Origin: Kineosporia succinea
GTDB lineage: Bacteria; Actinomycetota; Actinomycetes; Actinomycetales; Kineosporiaceae
Assembly (NCBI RefSeq): GCF_030811555.1
Contig: NZ_JAUSQZ010000001.1
Coordinates: 310,001-374,000 of the forward strand
Reading direction: 5' to 3'
DNA: 64,000 nucleotides
The notes under the pieces are model-generated. The model was given only the letters and a program-made list of their open reading frames with translations. It searched no databases and was not told where the DNA came from. Shown here piece by piece: positions 59,201 through 64,000 of the stretch (its first letter is position 1; every line of letters starts with the position of its first letter). A program made the translations under genes and the position numbers.

Positions 59201-59698
59201 TCAGGAAGCGCTCGGGGGCGGTGGCACCAGCGTGCCGTCGGGGTCGATCTTCGACAGCACCGCCGTGCAGATCTCGCCCAGCTGCTGCACCTGCTCGGCA
59301 CTCAGCGCGTCGAACACGTAGCGGCGCACCGCGTCGACGTGGCCCGGGGCGAAGTCGACGATGGCCGCCATGCCCTCGTCGGTGAGCGAGGCGACCTGCC
59401 CCCGGCCGTCTTCCGCGGCCCGGCTGCGGCGCACGTAGCCACGGTTCTCGAGGCGGCTGATGGTGTGCGACAGGCGGCTCGGCGAACTGCTCGAGCGGGC
59501 GGCGAGCTCACTCATGCGCAGCGCCCGGTCGGGCGCCTCGGAGAGCATGGCCAGTGCGAAGTAGGCGAAATGGGTGAGCTGCGCGTCGTGCTGCAGCTGG
59601 GCATCGAGGGAGGCCGGGAGCAGGGTGAAGACCGCGGCGAACTTCCGCCAGGCCTTCTGTTCCTCTTCGCTGAGCCACTGCGGTTCACTCACCGGCAC
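59201..59698 (-). CDS. MarR-family transcriptional regulator
   Basis: 165 aa. The winged helix is about residues 55-125: LRMSELAARSSSSPSRLSHT, ISRLENRGYVRRSRAAEDGR, QVASLTDEGMAAIVD. Dimerisation helices flank it. The stop lies 27 nt from the convergent hrpA stop. No adjacent transporter or enzyme points to a ligand; it may regulate itself. Confidence 0.88.
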   Translation of the reverse strand: MPVSEPQWLSEEEQKAWRKFAAVFTLLPASLDAQLQHDAQLTHFAYFALAMLSEAPDRALRMSELAARSSSSPSRLSHTISRLENRGYVRRSRAAEDGRGQVASLTDEGMAAIVDFAPGHVDAVRRYVFDALSAEQVQQLGEICTAVLSKIDPDGTLVPPPPSAS

Positions 59699-59862
59699 AC
59701 CTTATCCAGGGTTTTCGGCCCACCGGTGAGTCAGACTCACGCGTCGTATCCCCACTTCACCAGTGACGCACGACACAACAGTGTGCACACCGTCGAACAG
59801 CCGTTCGAGATTTTGCCGGTGGATGCGTGCGCGTCCGGCCGGATGAGGGCATCCTGGAACGC

Positions 59863-60930
59863 GTGCCCGTTCCCCTGCTGCTGGCTGTCGACGGCAACAG
59901 CCTCCTGCACCGCGCTCATCACGCGATGTCCCAGGGTGATCTGCGCGACTCCACCGGCGCCCCGGTCTGGGCGCTGAAGGGGCTGATCAGTTTCCTGGCC
60001 ACGGCGAGCGCGCGGCTGCGGCCCGACGCGCTGGTGGTGGGCTTCGACTGCGCGGCGGGCGAGTCGGTGCGGCGCGGGGACTACGACGGGTACAAGGCGG
60101 GGCGCCCGGAGAAGTCCGAAGACCTGTGCCTGCAGCTCGACGCGGCGCCCGGTTTCCTGGCCGCGGCCGGGATCACGGTGGTGGTACCGAAGGGGTACGA
60201 GGCCGACGACGTGATGGCGTCGTCGGCGCGGTCCGCGCGGCGGCACGGCTGGCGCAGCACGGTGGTCACCAGCGACCGCGACATGTTCGCCCTGGTCGAC
60301 GACAACACCTCGGTGCTGCGGGTGATGAACGGGGGCATCGACGGCTCGCCGCTGATCGACCCGTCCGGGCTGCACGCCCAGTACGGCGTGCGGCCCGACC
60401 AGTACAAGGACTTCGCCGCGCTGCGGGGTGACGCCTCCGACAACCTGCCCGGCGCGTTCGGTATCGGGCCGAAGCGGGCCGCGAAGCTCCTGGCCGAGTT
60501 CGACACGGTCGAGAACGTCTACGCGGCTCTCGACGACGGGCTGGAAGACGTGGTGGTCGCCCTGGTCGGGCCGGCCGCCACGGCGGCGCTGGGCAGCGAG
60601 GAGGCGCGCGCGAACGTGGCGCGCAACCAGCACCTCATGGAGATGCGCCGCGACCTGCGCATCCCGAAGATCGCCACGATGGCCCTGCCGCTCGACGAGG
60701 CCCGGTTGCAGGCCACGCTGAAAGAGCGGGACATCCGGCTCGGGTCGTCGCTGTGGTCGCTCACCGGGGCCGAGCCGCCGTCGTGGTACGGCGAGCGGGT
60801 CTACGGGCAGGGGCCGCGTCAGCGCCCGGCCGCGCCCGACCGGGTGATCACGCTCCCCCGCCCCCAGATCACGAAGGCTGCGAAACAGGCGGCGGCACTG
60901 GCCGACGCGGGGCAGATGTCGTTGTTCTGA
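59863..60930 (+). CDS. 5'-3' exonuclease (PolA N-domain-like FEN)
   Basis: 355 aa from GTG 59863 (start chosen to begin at VPVPLLLAVDGNSLLHRAHH; another GTG at 59827 exists, with no clear ribosome site for either). It has the flap-endonuclease acidic residues: AVDGNSLLHR, VGFDCAAGESVRRGDYDGYK, PKGYEADDVMAS, VVTSDRDMFALVDD. The H3TH region reads ALRGDASDNLPGAFGIGPKR. As a stand-alone enzyme it probably removes flaps or RNA primers. The 3' end (60869-60930) overlaps the convergent MFS gene by 62 nt. About 35 C-terminal residues are unmatched. Confidence 0.88.
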   Translation: MPVPLLLAVDGNSLLHRAHHAMSQGDLRDSTGAPVWALKGLISFLATASARLRPDALVVGFDCAAGESVRRGDYDGYKAGRPEKSEDLCLQLDAAPGFLAAAGITVVVPKGYEADDVMASSARSARRHGWRSTVVTSDRDMFALVDDNTSVLRVMNGGIDGSPLIDPSGLHAQYGVRPDQYKDFAALRGDASDNLPGAFGIGPKRAAKLLAEFDTVENVYAALDDGLEDVVVALVGPAATAALGSEEARANVARNQHLMEMRRDLRIPKIATMALPLDEARLQATLKERDIRLGSSLWSLTGAEPPSWYGERVYGQGPRQRPAAPDRVITLPRPQITKAAKQAAALADAGQMSLF

Positions 60931-62110
60931 CGATGAGCCTGGTCAGGAGGCCGACGGTGACGAAGACGCCGGCGAGCACCGCCCAGCCGGCGGTGCCGTG
61001 GTCGATGGCGGTAGTGGTCACCACCAGCGGGGCGAGCATGCCGCCGAGGGCGTAGCCGGTCTGGCTCACGCCCTGGTAGGCGCCCGGGCGGCGGGGGTCG
61101 GCCAGTTCGAAGGCCAGGCCCCAGGCCCCGGCCTCACCGCGCATCTCGGCCAGGGCGTGCACGACCCCGGCCAGCACCAGCAGCACCACCGCGCCGAGCA
61201 CCCCGGCCGAGGCGGCACCCGCGTAGAGGGCGCAGGCCAGGGCCAGCAGCAGACCACCGAGGGCCACGGCCCCGGACGCGGCGCCCACGTCGTCGGTGCC
61301 CCTGGCCAGCCGCACCTGCAGCAGCGCGACCAGGGTGGTGTTGAGCAGGAGCAGGCCGGAGACGGTCACGGCCGGGGCGTCGGTGTGGAACACCACCCAC
61401 AGCGGGATCCCGACGTTGGCCAGGCCGAAGTGCATGCTCATCAGGCTGTTCAGGGCGGTGACGGCGAGGTAGCGGCGGTCGGCCAGCGGCGAGCCGTCGA
61501 GGCCGGAGCGGGAAACCGGTTCGGGCGCGGGTAGCTTCAGCGCCCGCAGCGGCAGGCACGAGAACCCGGACAGCACCGCGACGACGACCAGGGCGGTGGT
61601 GTACGCGGCGTGGGTGTCGGCGAGCAGGGCCGCTCCGCCGAGCAGCGAGCCGAGGCCGATGAAGACGTTGGTGACGACCCGCATGCGGGCGCGCACCGGC
61701 ACCCGGTCGGGCCCGGGGAAGGCCACGGCCAGCACGGTCTGCCGCGCGGTGCCCTGCATGGCGCGGGAACCGACCGCGACGCAGGCGATCACGGTGAAGG
61801 TGAGCACGTCCCGGGCGCTGGTGTAGAGCAGCAGCGCGACGGCCTGGGTGGCGGTGACGATGAGCAGGACGCGGTCGGCGCCGAAGCGGTCGCAGAGGCG
61901 GCCGGCGGCGAAAGACGCTGCCACACCGGCCGCTCCGGCGATGGTCAGCCCCAGACCCACGGTGGTGGCGGGCAACCCGGCGACGCGGGTGAAGAACAGG
62001 GCACTCACGGTGTAGAAGACGCCGTTCGCGGTGGCGGACGCCATGGTCGCCAGGGTGAGAGCGCGGACGGTGGGATGGTCGGGACGCAGGATCTGTTTCA
62101 GCCGGTGCAC
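60869..62110 (-). CDS. MFS transporter
   Basis: 413 aa with twelve predicted helices. The loop 2-3 motif is GRLCDRFGADRVLLIV. VVTNVFIGLGSLLGGAALLA and LYAGAASAGVLGAVVLLVLAG are typical helices. ATG 62110 is 57 nt from the divergent DUF5937/ArsR regulator gene, its probable controller. The last 62 nt overlap the convergent exonuclease 3' end. Substrate unknown. Confidence 0.87.
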   Translation of the reverse strand: MHRLKQILRPDHPTVRALTLATMASATANGVFYTVSALFFTRVAGLPATTVGLGLTIAGAAGVAASFAAGRLCDRFGADRVLLIVTATQAVALLLYTSARDVLTFTVIACVAVGSRAMQGTARQTVLAVAFPGPDRVPVRARMRVVTNVFIGLGSLLGGAALLADTHAAYTTALVVVAVLSGFSCLPLRALKLPAPEPVSRSGLDGSPLADRRYLAVTALNSLMSMHFGLANVGIPLWVVFHTDAPAVTVSGLLLLNTTLVALLQVRLARGTDDVGAASGAVALGGLLLALACALYAGAASAGVLGAVVLLVLAGVVHALAEMRGEAGAWGLAFELADPRRPGAYQGVSQTGYALGGMLAPLVVTTTAIDHGTAGWAVLAGVFVTVGLLTRLIVRTTTSAPRRPVPPPVSQPS

Positions 62111-62152
62111 ATCGCAGTTCTTCCAGGCGGGTCAGGCCCGGCGGAAAGCATT

Positions 62153-62158
62153 TAGCAT
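62153..62158 (+). promoter_or_regulatory. -10 element and possible operator of DUF5937/ArsR gene
   Basis: TAGCAT, 8 nt before the ATG at 62167. A small inverted repeat AAGCA-N10-TGCTT surrounds it and could bind the gene product. Confidence 0.4.
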
Positions 62159-62166
62159 TGTGCTTC

Positions 62167-63126
62167 ATGATGGTTCGCTACGAGCTCGCCCCGGCCGATC
62201 TCGCCGAGGTGCGGTTCGCGGTCTCCCCGCTGCACGAGACGGCGCTCTCGCTCAAGGTTTTCCGTGATCCCGGGCGGTTCCCGCTGCACCTGCCGTTCGT
62301 CACGCAGGTGCAGGCGGCGCTGCCCGACCTCGACGGTGAGGTGCTGCTGGCCCTGACCAACGAGGTGATGTCGCTGCCCGACCTGCTCACGCCCCGCCCG
62401 GAGCTGCCGCTGGGCCGCTTCGACCAGCAGCTGGCCGCGCTGGCCGCCCAGCCCCCGCGCCGCCTGCTCGCCGACCTGGCGGCGGTGCACCCGAAAGGCC
62501 TGCCCCCGGCCCTGACCGGGCGCGGGGTGTCCGTGCGGCGGCGGGTGGTGCGGGCGCTGCAGGAGTACTGGGACGCCTGTCTGGCGGCGCACTGGCCCCG
62601 GCTGAAGGCGCTGCTCGAGGCCGACGTGGCCCACCGCGGCCGGGAGATGGTGCGGCACGGGGCCGCGACGATGTTCGGGGGCCTGTCCGACGCGATCCGG
62701 CTGCGCGACGGGGTGCTCGAGATCCGCCGTCACGGCCCGCTCGGATACACCCGCGGCACCGACGGCAGCGGGCTCACTCTGGTGCCGACCACGTTCACGC
62801 GCAACGCGATGACACCCATCTCGGCCGCCGAGGAACCGGCCGTGATGTACGCGGCCCGCGGCGTCGGCACGCTCTGGCAGCCCCCGCGCCCGGTCACGCC
62901 GGAGGCCCTGCGCAACCTGATCGGCCGGGTGCGGGCGGAGCTGCTGGCCGAGCTCGGGGTGCCCGCGTCGTCCACCGAGCTGGCCGTGCGCCGGGGCACC
63001 ACGGCGGCGGCCGTCACCCAGCACCTGCGGGCCCTGCACGACGCCGGGCTGCTGACCTCGGAACGCTCCGGCCGGTCGGTGCTCTACCGGCGCTCCCACC
63101 TGGGTGACGCCCTCATGCGGGCCTGA
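62167..63126 (+). CDS. DUF5937 / ArsR-type winged-helix regulator
   Basis: 319 aa. The N-terminal about 230 residues are DUF5937 (VRYELAPADLAEVRFAVSPL, ALSLKVFRDPGRFPLHLPF). The C-terminal ArsR-like winged helix reads VPASSTELAVRRGTTAAAVT, QHLRALHDAGLLTSERSGRS, VLYRRSHLGDALM. ATG 62167 or the next ATG at 62170 starts the protein; a TTG at 62158 is upstream. It is divergent from the MFS gene and probably represses it. The stop codon lies inside the first unit of a short tandem repeat. Confidence 0.86.
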   Translation: MMVRYELAPADLAEVRFAVSPLHETALSLKVFRDPGRFPLHLPFVTQVQAALPDLDGEVLLALTNEVMSLPDLLTPRPELPLGRFDQQLAALAAQPPRRLLADLAAVHPKGLPPALTGRGVSVRRRVVRALQEYWDACLAAHWPRLKALLEADVAHRGREMVRHGAATMFGGLSDAIRLRDGVLEIRRHGPLGYTRGTDGSGLTLVPTTFTRNAMTPISAAEEPAVMYAARGVGTLWQPPRPVTPEALRNLIGRVRAELLAELGVPASSTELAVRRGTTAAAVTQHLRALHDAGLLTSERSGRSVLYRRSHLGDALMRA

Positions 63127-63270
63127 CCACCACGTCCACCCGACCACCTGACCACCACGTCCACCTGACCACCACGTCCACCACGTCCACCACGTCCACC
63201 ACGTCCACCGTCATGCGCCCGACCACCACGTCCGGCGCCACCCCGACCACCCCGTCCCCTGACCTCCGTC
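63120..63270. repeat. Tandem CCTGACCACCACGTCCA / CCACCACGT repeat
   Basis: The TGA stop of the DUF5937 gene (63124-63126) is within the first unit; about ten short, nested copies of CCACCACGTC and CCTGACCACC follow. The 200-bp gap before GntR holds nothing else except a -10 element. Confidence 0.85.
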
Positions 63271-63317
63271 GCCACCCCGACCACCCCGTGAACCGTTGGC
63301 CCGCCCCAAACCACCGA

Positions 63318-63323
63318 TAGCGT
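63318..63323 (+). promoter_or_regulatory. -10 element of leaderless gntR transcript
   Basis: TAGCGT, exactly 6 nt before the ATG at 63330. Confidence 0.55.
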
Positions 63324-63329
63324 GCGCGG

Positions 63330-64000
63330 ATGAGCCACGGACGGCGTTCACTCCTGCTCGAGGCCCTGGTCCCGCACCGCACGGGCAGCCCGCAGCAGGT
63401 GATCCTCGACGAGCTGCGGCGGGTGATCCTCGAGGGCGGTGTGCCGCCGGGTACCCCGATCCCGCTCGCCGAAGTCGCGAACCTGTTCGGCGTCAGCCCG
63501 ATCCCGGTGCGCGAGGCCCTGAAGACCCTGGTCGGCGAGAACCTGGTGGCCCACCGCCCCAACGCCGGGTACGTGGTGGCCCAGCTGACCCGCCGGGAGC
63601 TGGCCGAGATCTACCTGGTGCGTGGGGTGCTCGAGTCGGCGGCGCTGCGGGCCGCGGTCGAGACGGCGACGACGGACGACGTGGTCGCCGTCCGCGCGGC
63701 CCACGCGGCTCTGGCGGCACTCCAGACCGACTGGGATCCCCGGGCCTACCACCGCGAGAGCCGGCACTTCCACCTCGCCCTGATCGCACCGTGCCGGATG
63801 CGGCGGCTGCTGCGGATGTTCACGTCGGCCTGGAACGTGACCGAGCCGTTCCAGCCGATGCGCTGGCTGGAACGGTCCGAGCGGGAGCGGCTGCACGACG
63901 AGCACACCGCGATGCTGGAGGCGTTCGTCGACCGGGACGGCGAACGGCTGCTGGCGGTGGCGGAACGGCACCACCGGCGGCTGGAGTCGGTGATCGCGGT
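63330..64000 (+). CDS. GntR/FadR-family (FCD) regulator, truncated at window end
   Basis: At least 223 aa; no stop before the window ends. The winged helix begins QQVILDELRRVILEGGVPPG and has VANLFGVSPIPVREALKTLV, followed by NLVAHRPNAGYVVAQLTRRE. The FCD effector domain follows (LAEIYLVRGVLESAALRAAV; HRESRHFHLALIAPCRMRRL). ATG 63330 fits a leaderless start. The regulated genes are beyond the window. Confidence 0.9.
   Translation, partial: MSHGRRSLLLEALVPHRTGSPQQVILDELRRVILEGGVPPGTPIPLAEVANLFGVSPIPVREALKTLVGENLVAHRPNAGYVVAQLTRRELAEIYLVRGVLESAALRAAVETATTDDVVAVRAAHAALAALQTDWDPRAYHRESRHFHLALIAPCRMRRLLRMFTSAWNVTEPFQPMRWLERSERERLHDEHTAMLEAFVDRDGERLLAVAERHHRRLESVIA

Overview
The window is a 64 kb chromosomal segment of a high-G+C Gram-positive bacterium (Actinomycetota). 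The evidence is the very high GC3, the actinobacterial-only families (SepH, DUF5998, DUF4192, DUF397, DUF7455, MecA_N-type penicillin-binding protein), the HrdB-like sigma factor with a long Ala/Lys/acid-rich N-terminus, a SAM-IV riboswitch and many leaderless mRNAs. A Kineosporiaceae-like genome is my guess, but the sequence alone does not prove the family. It reads as a core chromosomal arm: I see no rRNA, tRNA, CRISPR, transposase, integrase or prophage gene.

Layout. 1-6.6 kb: end of sepH, a phosphodiesterase, DUF5998, a GNAT/acyl-CoA-synthetase protein and a nitroreductase. 6.6-9.5 kb: two tandem copies of a leader-miniORF-terminator cassette, then an ABC exporter preceded by a third, weaker copy of the leader; this is the most unusual locus in the window. 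9.7-15.5 kb: DUF456, DUF7455, parE with a LexA-type box, a degenerate GGDEF protein, a CGNR regulator and a methyltransferase. 15.8-24.5 kb: parC, a LysR/MFS pair, the principal sigma factor, a UspA/HhH-GPD pair and a NUDIX gene. 25-27.8 kb: metY-metX under a SAM-IV riboswitch. 27.9-32 kb: DUF4192, a matrixin-like protease and an active-looking GGDEF protein. 32.3-38.7 kb: a PPi-type phosphofructokinase, YccF, an ABC-F ATPase, an ATP-dependent DNA ligase and a PAP2 phosphatase. 38.9-43.4 kb: DUF397, PAC2, PadR and PhoD. 43.5-49.3 kb: a penicillin-binding protein, a GT87-like membrane protein, an M50-like protease, an SRPBCC protein and prs. 49.4-54.5 kb: two adjacent secreted paralogues ending in FlgD-like Ig domains. 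54.5-64 kb: a Rieske lipoprotein, hrpA, MarR, a 5'-3' exonuclease, an MFS transporter, a DUF5937/ArsR regulator and a truncated GntR regulator.

How it works together. Topoisomerase IV (parE, parC), the principal sigma factor and several repair functions (ligase, HhH-GPD, exonuclease, HrpA) form an information-processing neighbourhood. Methionine synthesis is controlled by RNA. Several transport genes sit beside, and diverge from, their likely regulators (LysR/MFS, DUF5937/MFS).

Two features recur. First, short tandem repeats (13-20 bp units) occur just after stop codons at several places, and at two loci the stop codon is itself inside the first repeat unit. Second, at least four genes have a -10 hexamer exactly 6 nt before the start codon, as expected for leaderless transcripts.
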